From Paracyclopina nana (Eukaryota > Arthropoda > Copepoda > Cyclopoida > Cyclopettidae): DNA of 64,000 nt. The translations under genes were made by a program, and so were the position numbers. The notes beneath the pieces were generated by a model that was given only the letters and a program-made list of their open reading frames with translations, did no database searches and was not told where the DNA came from. The stretch is taken from the NCBI GenBank assembly GCA_019096065.1, contig JAGUCH010000002.1:10490501-10554500 (forward strand), in the 5' to 3' direction. Of the stretch, positions 1-10,728 are shown piece after piece. The stretch's first letter is position 1. Each line of letters begins with the position of its first letter.

Positions 1-158
1 AAGTACGCCAGACATTTCGCTATATACCACATATATGCATCATTCTCTTTCAGACCCTCAACTCCATATCAGCCGAGAAAAACTCCACGATTATCTTTCC
101 TCTGCCGCTAGACTTCATTAAGCACTTCCTCAGGCAAAAAGAAGAGAAAACGGATTGA
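1..158 (+). CDS. Stomatin-family gene 1, last exon only (partial)
   Basis: Only the 3' end of this gene is in the window. After a polypyrimidine tract and CAG acceptor, the exon runs 54-158 and encodes 35 codons including TGA. It begins [20 protein letters not shown], which is the conserved C-terminal block of stomatin/MEC-2/podocin proteins, and ends in a short charged tail. The same exon, with the same phase-0 start, closes the two complete stomatin genes downstream (18039-18158 and 22808-22927), so this is the third member of a tandem same-strand cluster. Stomatins are hairpin membrane proteins that oligomerise on the inner leaflet and regulate ion channels (family knowledge). The rest of this gene lies upstream of the window. 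Confidence 0.9.
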   Translation, partial: VRQTFRYIPHICIILFQTLNSISAEKNSTIIFPLPLDFIKHFLRQKEEKTD

Positions 159-1334
159 CATTTGTATCACTGCTCAAATCAATTACGTCGTCGTTGCAAC
201 TAGAGAGCCTTTAGCTTCACCTTATTTAGAATGAGAACACACGAAACGCGCATCTACTACACAACTGCATTTTAGCATTATCCACTTAGTCTTCTTTATT
301 TTGCCTAAAACATAATCATCCATCACATATAATATAGCTAAAACTTGCAATAAACGGATAACACACCGAGTACCCACACTAACGTACCACAATCATCAAA
401 ATGATGAAAAAGCTAGGGAATTCTCAGCTACGCAAAATTGGGGCGGCGCGTTTCTTCCTAAAATGCAAATCAACAAAAATACAAGATTGGCACCAAAGGA
501 CCCTGAGGTGCGAATTCAAGCCTTCGTCAAAGCTGATGGAATGCATACCTAGCTCTAACCTTAGTTGACCCCAAACCATGAATTCCTGCTTGTCAATGAG
601 CTTGCGAAATAGCAATCAAAGTGAAAAGATAATCATGTTTATTGCTAGGCGAAAATGTCCCTCATGTATGGCATTTCCAAGGAACAAAAACGGCCTTGTT
701 TAGAGGCACAAAAATAGAGATTTTGAAAGAAAAGGAAGCTGGAGCTCAATTTTAAGACTATTGAGAAGTAAACACTCAAAGTTTATTTCAATTTAAGTGC
801 CAAACTGGTGAACCAGCTAAAAAATTGCTGAGCTATTACAAATAAGATACAGCTGAAATAATCAAAAATTTTCGGAATTTTGCCCTTAATTTGTTAACTC
901 GATTCCTGGTTCAACTAGTTGAGAAGCCATTCTTAAGTGGTTTGATAGCAAAACTCCGTTGCCTTATGATTTTAAAAGGGGCCGTGAACTTAAGACATGT
1001 CGATTCCTAGGTGGGAATTGCTCAGGAACCGTACTACTTAGAGACCTGAAACTTTGCATAGTAATAGAAATGTGGAATCCAAGCATGACTTTTAAAAAAG
1101 TAACTTTTTTTCAATAACGCAATATATTAGGAAATAAATTAATAATCAAATTAGCGTGTTTTCTGAAATAATCCAGAGATGGCTCTGCTATCTAGAAACA
1201 TTGCTGCCCTCTATAGCCTGAACAAGAACTACAAACCATAACAAAGTAGCTGAGCGACTGCCTAGCAGTAAGCAGCAGCAGCTGTAGTGAAAAAGTGAAA
1301 AAAGTGAAAAATCATTGAAAAAATGGATTGAGGC
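159..1334. other. Intergenic, no gene seen
   Basis: AT-rich DNA with stop codons in all frames and no recognisable protein or RNA gene. The short open frame at 424-615 (-) has no features of a real protein. Contains the 3' UTR of stomatin gene 1. Confidence 0.6.
349..354 (+). terminator. Candidate polyadenylation signal of stomatin gene 1
   Basis: AATAAA lies about 190 nt after the stop codon of stomatin gene 1. Position fits a 3' UTR, but the hexamer is common in AT-rich DNA. Confidence 0.4.
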
Positions 1335-2115
1335 GGCCAAGACAAGCTAGACGGCCTCGGGACCAGATGGGATCACTGCTTATGACAAGTGTACTTGGCC
1401 AAGACAAGCTAGACAACCTCAGAAACGTCAGAGATCACTACTTATGACAAGTACTTGACCAAAACCAGCTAGACGGCCTCGGGACCGGCAGGGATCCCTG
1501 CTTAAGACAAGTACTTGACCAAGACAAGCTGGACGGCCTCGGAAACGGCCAGGATCCCTGCTTAAGACAAGTTCTTTACCAAGACAAGCTAGACGGCCTC
1601 AGGACCGAATGGGATCACTGCTTATGACAAGTGTACTTGGCCAAGACAAGCTAGACAACCTCAGAAACGTCAGAGATCGCTACCTATGACAAGTACTTGA
1701 CCAAGACAAGCTGGACGGCCTCGGAAACGGCCAGGATCCCTGCTTAAGACAAGTACATGACCAAGACAAGCTGGACGGCCTCGGAAACGGCCAGGATCCC
1801 TGCTTAAGACAAGTTCTTTACCAAGACAAGCTAGACGGCCTCTGGACCGGATGGGATCACTGCTTATGACAAGTATACTTGACCAAAACCAGCTAGACGG
1901 CCTCGGGACCGGCAGTGATCCCTGCTTAAGACAAGTACTTGACCAAGACAAGCCAGACGGCCTCGGGACCAAATGGGATCACTGCTTATGACAAGTTCTT
2001 GACCAAAATAAGCTAGACAGCCTTGAAAATGGCAGGAATGACTACTTATGACAAGTACTTGGCCGAGACAAGCCGGACAGATCACTGCTAAAGACTAGAA
2101 CTTGGTCAAGACAAG
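1335..2115. repeat. Minisatellite, about 13 copies of a 60-62 bp unit
   Basis: The unit reads roughly ccaagacaagctagacggcc, then a variable block, then gatccctgcttaagacaagt. It recurs every 60-62 bp (near 1337, 1399, 1461, 1521, 1581, 1641, 1703, 1763, 1823, 1885, 1945, 2005, 2065). Units fall into subtypes (gatccctgctta versus gatcactgcttatg; ggcctcggaaac versus aacctcagaaac). Subtype order partly repeats, which suggests blocks of several units were duplicated together. Long open frames on the minus strand arise because 60 is divisible by three and are not genes. Confidence 0.9.
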
Positions 2116-2304
2116 CTAGTCGGCCTCAGATAAGTAAACTAACAAAGCCATTATCAAAATAAGTATTCCAAAGTAAGCTTCTTGACTTATTCATTACAAA
2201 AGTAGTACCATTCATTGAAAATTAATGATAATTGAGCTTAAGACATAAAAATTAAAAAAGCAACCTTTCACAATTGTGAACAATAAGTATCATGAATAAG
2301 GCCT

Positions 2305-2755
2305 CAGATTGGCTAACAAAGTCCAATCCATTTGCAGTAAGAAAGAGTGGACCAAGTATGATGGATAAGGTATCTAACAAGCAGATTGGCTTCAAGTTCC
2401 ACAGAGCTTGACATGGCAACATGGAGATCCACACTCAGTTGTTTGCTCTCGGGCAGACACTGTTATAGTTTCTCAGTCCAATCTGTGTCAAGGAACACAC
2501 TAACCAACTTAGCTTTGCTCCTGAGTGTCCTAAATGAGACATAAACAAGCATTGTGCTTGAGTCCACAAGTTCCACAGTTTAATTAAAAATGGCACTAAC
2601 ATTGCTAACAATGTCCAATCCATTCCCAATAAAATACAGTTGACTGAGTTTGATGGATAAGGCATCTAACAAGCAGATTGGCTTCAAGTTCCACAGAGCT
2701 TAACATGGCCTCATGGAGATGCACAGTCAGTTGTTTGCTTTTGGGAAAGCACTAT
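2305..2755. repeat. Direct duplication of a ~150-bp segment
   Basis: The segment around 2311-2460 recurs at about 2602-2755. Shared landmarks are caaagtccaatccatt versus caatgtccaatccatt, the run gatggataagg, aagcagattggcttcaagtt, and cagttgtttgct. The copies are separated by about 140 bp and are diverged. Function unknown. Confidence 0.8.
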
Positions 2756-2795
2756 TAAAGTTTCAAGCTCATTTGCTTGAAATTAATAAATTGGA

Positions 2796-2866
2796 ATTGG
2801 TGAATTCCATCAATATGTATTTGGTGAATTCCATCATTATGTATTTGGTGAATTCCATCATTATTA
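2796..2866. repeat. 24-bp tandem repeat, three copies
   Basis: tatttggtgaattccatcat occurs three times with a 24-bp period, the first copy slightly diverged. A microduplication with no sign of coding role. Confidence 0.85.
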
Positions 2867-5800
2867 TCGTCATCGCTGCGAGTGTATGTAGCTGTAGTTG
2901 ACCGGCCCGTTTAGCATTGCCGCTTGTGTCCGAAGCTCTAGTTGGCCGGCGCCAGAGCTGTACAGAAAGAGTATAACAAACCGAGCAGCTAAAAGTCAGT
3001 GATGGAAAAATAAAATGCTACAACAGAAGGCAAAAATCAACTTTGATGAAGAAAAAATTGTCAAGGAATTAAGTAATTGTGAAATAAGTACCTAAATACT
3101 TAACTTAAGTCGAGTTCTGATTGAATCTCAAGGAAATATTTGCATTTTTGCATTTGCTTTGATTTTTAAAATTTCCGCCAAATTAGCATGAAGTGGAGCT
3201 AAGAGCTATAAGTGACAAATTCTTATTTTGTTCCAAGAAGTGCCAAAATTGCCGTAAAATTTGTCTCTAAAAGGATGTGTCTAAAACACTGCCATCCCAT
3301 ACCACAGCAGCCATTATGAAAGTAGGGCAAATTCTTGCACCATTGGCCCACCCATTCGTGATGTCATCACATCATTTTTGAAATGTAAACAAATGTTTTT
3401 TGCCTATTTCCTCATTCAACTGGCCAAGAAAAGAGCTGCGACTAAGCTTGTAGCTTTTCTAATTGTTTTAGGATTCATTTGGTATACTTTTGGTCAATTT
3501 TCATGAAAGTTAAGGCAATTTGCTTCATTCAGTCACTTCATATCCAGAAACCTGTCTTTGGCATGACAGATCGAATAATGATGAAAATTGCCTTACATTT
3601 AGTTGATCAGATAGCTCAAGGGTTCACAACAAACTTGTAGCTTTGGACACTATGGATCTAAATTGGCCACTTTTTTATAAAAAAGCCATATATTAAGATA
3701 TTTCCCTGAAACATTGCAGTCAAGAAATGCTGTTGATCATGCTACAGTTTTTGTACTGGCATGGCATGGAATGCAGGCTAGCTGTCTTGGTTTTCTGCAA
3801 ATAGTTCTAGCAAAATTGGATTGAAACAGAGAAATTACAGGCTTAAAATGTCTTTAAAGAGTGTCATCACAAAGAGAATAAAATGCTACTTTAAGTAATG
3901 CAGGGAAGCTCAATTTCTGTAAAAAATCAAGCCTAAGAATTGGCACATTTTGAAACTTTTTTTGAGACTCATGTCACATTGAAGCAATTGAGAGGGGGGT
4001 GAGGAATTGGTGAGGGTGGGATGAAAACCAGCAATGATTTTATTTATAATTTCTAGCCTTTTTCACTGTTTGGAAGGTAGTTGTAGGAAGGCATTAGTGA
4101 AAAAATGCAATCCCCAGTCAAAAATAGCAACATAGTTTCAGTTAAAGGGCTTGTTTTTGGCAATTTCTAGTGTACTTGGCAGCTTGCCTGCTAGCATAGG
4201 CCGGCCAAACACCTAATGGCAGCAATGCACTGATATTTCGGCAAAACCTTATATTCAGCAAAAGCTGAGTAAGCTGTTCACGAAACCCTCTTTATTTACG
4301 GCACTGGCCGGCGCTAGAGCGCTTTAGCCGGCGCGCTTAAGCATTGCTCCGAGCGTTCGGCCGTTCGCTTAAAAATTCGATTTTTGATGGAGGTTTTGTT
4401 GTCTAGATAATTGTTCCTTTTTGCTCAGCTAGCTTCAGGAATGTCATATGTGAAAGGTTGCGTGCTTATTATTGATTATTTTTAATGCAATTTTTTGCCA
4501 CAAGATGGAGTTCATGGTTATCCTTGTAAGAGCACTCTAACTTTTTACTCTTTTTATTTCATACTACACAGCTATAGTAGTTCGTGTGTTAATGTAATAT
4601 TCCCTTAAATTCCCTGGTTTTTTTTCGTGAATCTCGACTTATTAAGAGCCATCTCCCTTTTTGGCCTGAAATCCTTAAGTCCACGGCCCCTTTCCGAAAA
4701 GCAACTTTGCACATGTGTGGGAAAAAAATTTGCCAGGTGATTTTTTTTCCCGGGAAAAAAATTCACCTGGTTAATTTTTTTCCCAATGTATTTGTTTACA
4801 TTTCGTTTTTCCCTATTATATGCTAGTCTTGGTAGAGAAATAAACTGAGAACTATTTGGAAATTGAAACCTAACCAGGGATTTTCGGTTACCGGTAGAGA
4901 AATAATGTTACATTATTGTACGGTAGATGCGAGAGCACGCCAAATCTCAGCAAAATAAAGGAATTTTCGCTTCACTGCCGCATGTAGTGAACCCACCGCC
5001 AAGTTGACAAAAATGCTTTATATTATTACGTAATAATTATTTATTGATTTCGCGAGATTTTTTCACGCTAGTTTTTTAGGGAGTCCCTACCCATTGCACT
5101 GTGAGCTATGTGATTTAAATACCTGAATAGTGCAATGAAAGCACATCAGCTCTAATGGAGGAATTTTTCTGATACATTTCTTGCAAAGAATAACAGTCAT
5201 TTTACAAGAAGGGACATAGCCTCACTCTCTTGCAAAAAATAGCTATCATTGTTACCAGATTTGGCTCTTTTTCAAGAAGAAAGTAGAGTAAAATTGAAAC
5301 CGCTCAGTCAGCCATCTTGTGCGTTAGACGGCGCAGTTGCGAGTCATACGAGCTCAAGAGAAATAAGTGTTTGTTGAAGTCTCCCTCAGGCCCGGTGCGG
5401 ATCCTCGCGATCAGGGGACCCCAAAATGAGGAAGAAGCTCCACAAATTTGAAAGGCTGCTTCCACAGCAGGCCTGCACAGCTACAGGAGGTCGGGTTGCC
5501 TCCAGAGCTCCAAGGTACTGGTCCAGCTCCCAATGCTACTGCTAATGTAGCACAAGAAATCAGGAGATGCTCCCAATCATCAACAGAATGCTACTAATCA
5601 ATGCAGCAGGATGCCTGCTAATGAATGCACTGAAAGCAGCTCAATAAAGACCAATATGACTCAATCAATCATTGATCAAGTACTTGTCTTGAACTAAAAC
5701 AGGAGTGTCCTCTAGCTAAGCTAAAACATAAGCATCAAGAGTGTCCTGATGAATCTGACTAACCTGACTACTCAAACCTGACAATGACAAAGACTCAGAC

Positions 5801-6259
5801 TCAAAACCAGACAACCTTGACAATGACTACATAAAAATCACAAGACTAAAAATTACATAAAACAGTTCTTATTCAATTCAATTCTCAAATCACACTACAC
5901 AGAATTCTTAATTTGGCGCTGAGACTTCTCGGCTTCGTTGAGATCGGCGACGTCTTCTTGCGCGCGCGTAGCGAGCGCGAGCGCCGGTGCGGCCCACAAC
6001 ATGTTTCCACATTATTTCTAAAGATCCACTTTAGTGAATGTAAGACAAAGATTGAGTATCCAGACACCTATCTTTCCAAGCCGGGCTTGTTCAATAAGAC
6101 TTAGGTCCGTTTTTTAACTTAGGTTACTCGTTCAAGTCTCTTGACAGAATCCAAAAGGTGAGTCACCAGCTGTCAATCCTACCCTGGCTTGTTCAAGGAG
6201 ACCAAAGTGGCATATTCGTCTTTATTAGGTAATGCAAGCAAAGCTTTTGCAAAGAGTAT
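2867..6259. other. Gene-poor stretch holding a dispersed repeat
   Basis: No gene recognised. It contains one copy of a dispersed repeat (3290-3830, listed separately). A segment near 3955-4080 (around ttgagaggggggtgagga) resembles 62690-62810, so it too is a repeat. A more GC-rich patch at 5380-5520 has no long open frame. Open frames here are short and unlike known proteins. Confidence 0.55.
3290..3830 (+). repeat. Dispersed ~500-bp repeat, copy A
   Basis: Shares an ordered set of landmarks with 25010-25540, 33200-33760 and 37215-37680: attttcatgaaagt, then tcacatc/tcatatccagg, then a gatcgaat/gatcaaaat block, an aaatagcca block, and the closing catgctacagtttttgtactggcatgg. All four copies lie in the same orientation. 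No terminal inverted repeats or coding capacity were seen; it may be a non-autonomous retroelement or helitron-like fragment. Confidence 0.75.
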
Positions 6260-7011
6260 AGCCCGGTTCCAACAAGGAATATCAGTACAGCATAGTACGG
6301 TAAACCAGTTTTAAAAGGCCTGGTTCACCTGTGATATTATGAGCAAAATATTGTGCGATATTATGCTGATATTTGCAAATATCAGGTGTCTCCAAACTGT
6401 GTTTTTAGATTTTTTCTTCGGATTCGGTCTTTTGGTACCAAAAGCCATAATACAACAGTACTTAAATTCTCAGTTTCTCAGTATTTATCTCCGAAATTTT
6501 GCACAAAATATCAGCCATAATATGCAGGTGAACCGTGCCTAAGTCTGGTCGAGCTCAGTGCGAGCTAGCTGTGACCTGACTAAAAAGTCAAGTTACGTCT
6601 CCTGACTTTGCTGATTTTCCTTGATGGAACAGGGCTTATTTTTTTCATTTAGGTCTCTTGACTCAAAATAACATGTTTTTTCTCAGGTCTCTTGACAAAA
6701 TCTATATGGGGAGTCTCCAGACACATGTCAGTCCTACCCTGGCCTGGGTTGTTCAAGACGGCCAAAGTGGCCTCTCGTCTTTATTAGGCATAAAGCAAGT
6801 GAAGCTTAGCCGAGTCCATTTTTGACTAAGTTTTCTCTTTCAAGTCCTTTGACACAATCCAAAAATAAGTCTCCAGACACCTGTCAACCTGGTTTGTTCA
6901 AGTCAACTAAGTCACGTCAAGCTGAGCGCGTGAGCTAGCTGTGACCTGACTATGCCTGTAAGTCAAGTAGCGGCTTCTGACTAAGCTGATTTTCATTGTT
7001 GGAACCGGGCT
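6260..7011. mobile_element. MITE-like element with AGCCCGGTTCCAACAA termini
   Basis: The left end agcccggttccaacaa is matched in inverse by ttgttggaaccgggct at the right end, giving 16-bp terminal inverted repeats about 750 bp apart. The interior repeats phrases such as tctccagacacctgtcaa, gagctagctgtgacctgac and ttgttcaag several times, so it is internally repetitive. No transposase is encoded. A related right end occurs at 12679-12694. Confidence 0.7.
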
Positions 7012-7077
7012 CTCGCTCGGTGGCTCAATTCATACGTTTATGTTCAAAAGCTGGTATTATATTGGAATGTGGCTCTG

Positions 7078-7703
7078 CTGGTAAAAGGCACTTTTTGTGA
7101 AAGGCACCTACATAAATTGGCACTGCAACAATTGGCACTATTGTACAATGGCATTGCAATAAATGGCACTGCATTAAAAGGCACCATTCATAAATCAACA
7201 AAATCACATGATTTTTTGCGCAAAAAAGGGGCATTTTCCGTTTCATGAGCGTCATTTTGCTATAATAGTTTCATTTGGCAAAATGTCCGGTGTTAACATT
7301 CCTGATCATAACTTTGTCTATGACAAGAAAATCACAAAAAGTGGAAAATGTACTGGTGCCATAAAGTATTTTTTTTCACTGATACAGCAACCCTACACTA
7401 CCCAACCAAGGTTTTTGAATGTACACTTTCAAAGCATAAGGCCTCTCAGCATATCAAGTATTGTTTCTAGCCAATTTAATCGAGATCTTTCATATGTTGA
7501 CCAATCCTATGTCATTTCAGCCAAGTGTATCAGAAAACACAGATTTTTTTAATCCAAAACGATCAAATAAATGAGATGGGTGGCTTATACTAGGGGTGCC
7601 AATATTATATAGTGCTTTTTATTAAAGTGCTAATATTGGATGGTGCCTTTTACAGTAGTGCCAATTCATGTAGGTGCCTTTCCCAAAAAGTGCCTTTTAC
7701 CAG
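7078..7703. mobile_element. Inverted-repeat transposon, ~626 bp
   Basis: Left end ctggtaaaaggcactttttg and right end caaaaagtgccttttaccag are inverted complements apart from one position. Similarity continues inward for about 50 bp (aaggcacctacataaattgg versus ccaattcatgtaggtgcctt). Subterminal zones are full of short ggcac/gtgcc motifs, typical of transposase-binding arrays. The interior has an open frame (7208-7552) whose segment FVYDKKITKSGKC is followed in the next frame by YWC, weakly resembling a FLYWCH zinc finger broken by a frameshift. Confidence 0.7.
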
Positions 7704-7907
7704 TATACCCTGGAATGTGAACGGTTTGTGCCTTTCAAACAAGGGCTTCAAAAGCATACTTTATTAAGGAAGAGGGCATTATGGCACGACCTTGCTCTTG
7801 AAAATGGATCGTCTCTGGCTTTCCTTTACTCAGCTGACGGGCTTTTCCCAAGCTTTCTTTGAAATAAATGTGCAATGTTGCCCATGGAGAATACCAAACA
7901 TTCTAAA

Positions 7908-8080
7908 GCAAGAGCCCATTGTCGAGAATCCCTCTTCTAAATGCACAGTTAGAATAAGAACATATATTTATAACAGATGTGTAACTTATAACGTGGCGCA
8001 CAATTCGACCAAGGAAAGAGAAATCGCGAGAGCTAAGTCAGAGAGGAGCAATCTCGAAGCAGTAGTCGAGCTTTCTTTCG
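7908..8080 (+). pseudogene. Possible FLYWCH-type zinc-finger fragment
   Basis: In the frame opening at 7792, the stretch KCTVRIRTYI, then VTYNVAHNSTKEREIARAK, resembles the second half of FLYWCH fingers (C-x-x-R-x-x-T, then a His near the end), which occur in Mutator-like (MULE) transposon proteins. No conserved WRC core precedes it in frame and no transposase domain follows. This rests on pattern recognition only; it could be chance. Confidence 0.3.
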
Positions 8081-8575
8081 ATGGTGGTACCTATGCGAAC
8101 TAACGACAGCATTCACTTCTTAGCATGAATGTCATCCAAAGTGGAGACATGGAAAAAGAACGGAGGTTATCTGGAGTCTCAACTGGTCCTATGGGTAAGC
8201 CACATTAATTATAATTCATTTGATTCGTCGATGGCCTACCCTAACATTTGGACTCGTCAAAGGTGCGACGATATTTCTGCACTTTTCACTATTTCGATTG
8301 AATAGCAAGCAAGGGACTCAATATTCCGCAAGGTGGCGACACGTTATTTGAAAGGGTCAGATAGCTCACTGAGGTGTTCGAAAAAATTTCAACCTTGATG
8401 ACCGAAAATAATAAAATTTTGCCTCCCAAAACGGTTAATTGAAAGAGAATCTGAATGAAGTCAGAAAAATGACTACTGCTTTATAGCATATTTTTGATTC
8501 TTTGGCCAAATCTGCTCGCCTGACCGCTAGCGACAGCTTATCAAACTTTTTTTGTCTTGACTGCTGTAAGCCAAA

Positions 8576-8788
8576 AGGCCGTTCTCATACTGCCGTAAAA
8601 AGCTAGTTAAGGTAAAAATAGCTAAGCAAACGCTCAACATTTACCGAAAAATTGCCGCATCTTTTAGTTGAGCGAAATAACTGGTTTCCATTGGCTAATT
8701 TCGCTCAACATTCCAAAAAAGTAACTACTTTGCTTAGTTTTTGAGCGTTTGCTTTGCTTAGCTTTTTCAGGCAATATGAGAACGGCCT
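8576..8788. mobile_element. Foldback MITE, 213 bp
   Basis: Terminal inverted repeats aggccgttctcatactgcc and ggcaatatgagaacggcct match at 18 of 19 positions. Inner sequence also pairs loosely (aaaaagctagtta against tagctttttcagg; gcaaacgctcaa against ttgagcgtttgc), so the single strand could form a long hairpin. No coding capacity. Confidence 0.85.
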
Positions 8789-8986
8789 GTGCCATCTATT
8801 CCGGCTAGTTCCGGAAAAGAAAATTGCTTGGCTCATTTAGTCAAACCTTTCCTGAAGCAGCAGTATCGCGGCGGAACAAATAAGGTAATATCACTCAACT
8901 ACACTTTAAACAGCCATTAGCTCAGAGAATCGCTGAGCACGGGCTGTCTTTTTTCGACTCACAAAATCTAACGTCCGCTCTTTGCT

Positions 8987-9218
8987 GTGTTCACCTACCT
9001 AGGAATTTTTTTCCTTCCGTTAAATTGCGTTTTACTTAAGCTTCCTATTTCAGAACTGATCATTTTTACTCACTTTTCATAGCTTCAATCAAGCCACTTT
9101 TCCGACCTCTTTTGGACATATTAGCTAGAATTGTTTTGATTAATCAGAGGTACGAAAACTTAAGCATTTCGTTTAAGGCTGTCGTATGATTTTAAGGAAA
9201 CGAGGCATAGATGAACAC
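8987..9218. mobile_element. MITE family I, copy 1 (GTGTTCATCTAT termini)
   Basis: Begins gtgttcacctac and ends atagatgaacac. The interior is clearly homologous to 15423-15656 (shared: ttccttccgttaaattgcgt, tcatttttactcactttt, aaggctgtcgta, ttttaaggaaacgaggcat). Two near-equal-length copies with conserved ends support a transposed unit. It has no open reading frame of note. Confidence 0.88.
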
Positions 9219-9237
9219 CCTATAAGTGATGCAAAAT

Positions 9238-9500
9238 CTTTTGATCGTAGCATGGTTGTTATCGGTTCTTATTTACTGACAAGGGCTCAGTCTCTTCTCG
9301 AGATTTCATAGTTGCATTGTCACGGTCATCATCGATTCTTCTGTAGTTCCATCGCAACCTACTCAGTACATAAGAATCGATAATGGCCGTGGCTGGGGCA
9401 CTATGAAATCTCCAGAAGAGACTGAGCCGAGGTTGCGATTTCAGTTAATGAGAAGCGATAACAACCGTAAGCATGCCACGATCAAAGACGCAGAAGATAA
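9238..9500. mobile_element. Inverted-repeat element (family III)
   Basis: The left arm (ttgatcgtagcatggttgtt, cggttctta, ctcagtctcttct) is complemented in order by the right arm (agaagagactgag, gataacaaccgtaagcatgc, cacgatcaaagac). The arms are about 80-90 bp around a central spacer. A shorter copy with the same termini is at 11609-11740. Confidence 0.8.
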
Positions 9501-9895
9501 TAGAGCGATCCCATTTTCGAATTTTTAGTCAAATTACGTTGCTAAAACAGCAACCTTACTTGATCAGTTAAGTTCATCTTGTTCTAGCCAAGTTCGATTC
9601 GTTTTAGCAATGTTCAGTTGAGCGCTGAGCTGACACCCCAACGCGTTGTACATCAGCAGCTGATGAGAAAAGTTAGCTTTTCTCAATTCAGCTAGCATCA
9701 CTTACTACCTATATGAGAACACTTTTTGTAGCTGAGTTCAGTTTGGCAACTGAACTTAGCTGGGCAAGTAAGCTAGTACTACATAAAATCAAGCTAAGTT
9801 AAGTTCTACCTACATAAATATCTGGGAACGGAACTGAACTAAACTTAACTTTCTACCTAACTTAACTTGACTAACTGGCCAATACGGGAACGCCC

Positions 9896-10297
9896 TAAAT
9901 TTAACAGTCTTAAAAAAATGTCGTTATTCTACAGCGACAAAAAATTGTCTTATGTCAGTGTAAGACCAGACCAGTCGTTAGCGTACGAATCAGGTAAGCG
10001 AGTTGGTCAAGTTAAGCGCTTGCTAGCTAGGGTTGACTAAATCATTTTTGATTTGCCTATCTTCAAGGGTTAACACACCAAACTTACATTGGTTTAGACA
10101 GTCCTAACGTATAGATGAGTCTTACAGCAAGTAAAGCCAGCCTGCTAGGGCCAACAAAAACATTCAGCTAAGTCTATCATTTAGCCGGATTCTTTCTTAA
10201 GTTGCATTTGTTTAGTCAATCCTATAGGCATCGAAATCAAAATACCTTTCCGTAAAAGACAAGAAAGTTGCAAAAAAGTAGAGTAGATGAACAGGGC
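9896..10297. mobile_element. MITE family II, left-truncated copy
   Basis: Homologous to the complete element at 15702-16195 through shared blocks (cagtcgttagcgtacgaat, ctagggttgactaaatca, taaagccagcctgctagggc, tttagtcaatcct) and ends with the same gtagatgaacagggc. The left terminus is missing. It adjoins an inverted-repeat stretch (9600-9895) full of gttaagtt/aacttaac motifs, so another element may have inserted or recombined there. Confidence 0.8.
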
Positions 10298-10728
10298 ATA
10301 AAGGAGTTAGGGGCGTACATGAACAGCTATTCCATATTTCATGGCCGCTTTTCCTGAGTAAGCAGGTGGGCAATATTTAGAGGGTCCATTATTGAGCATG
10401 AGTCACTTGCCATTGCAACATTTTGATGATGAAAAATTAAATGGCCAAATCCGTAAGTGGCAGCAGCTTTCTCTGGCCCGAAATGAGATGAGCTTGAGAA
10501 AGCGCAGTTGGCGTGCGCGTGGCGGTGCTCTCGAGAGAGGCAAGCCTGACCGAGCCTCAGCACAAAGCCCCTACCAAATTGCTGTACAAAACAGCGCAAT
10601 ACAAACTACTGCAATACAATCCGATGGTAGCTAGCTGACATACTTTCCAGTGGTGCAACATCACGCATCAAAGATACAAGACAAATTAACATCCGATTTT
10701 TTGAGCATCCAAGCGACGCAATCACACA

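Noticed and set aside
1670..2085. Minus-strand frames with repeated GRLACLGQVLV-like segments
   Set aside because: Translation of the 60-bp minisatellite; not a protein gene.
10339..10634. Overlapping frames on both strands just upstream of stomatin 2
   Set aside because: No similarity to stomatin N-termini and no good donor leading into exon 2; probably promoter or UTR.
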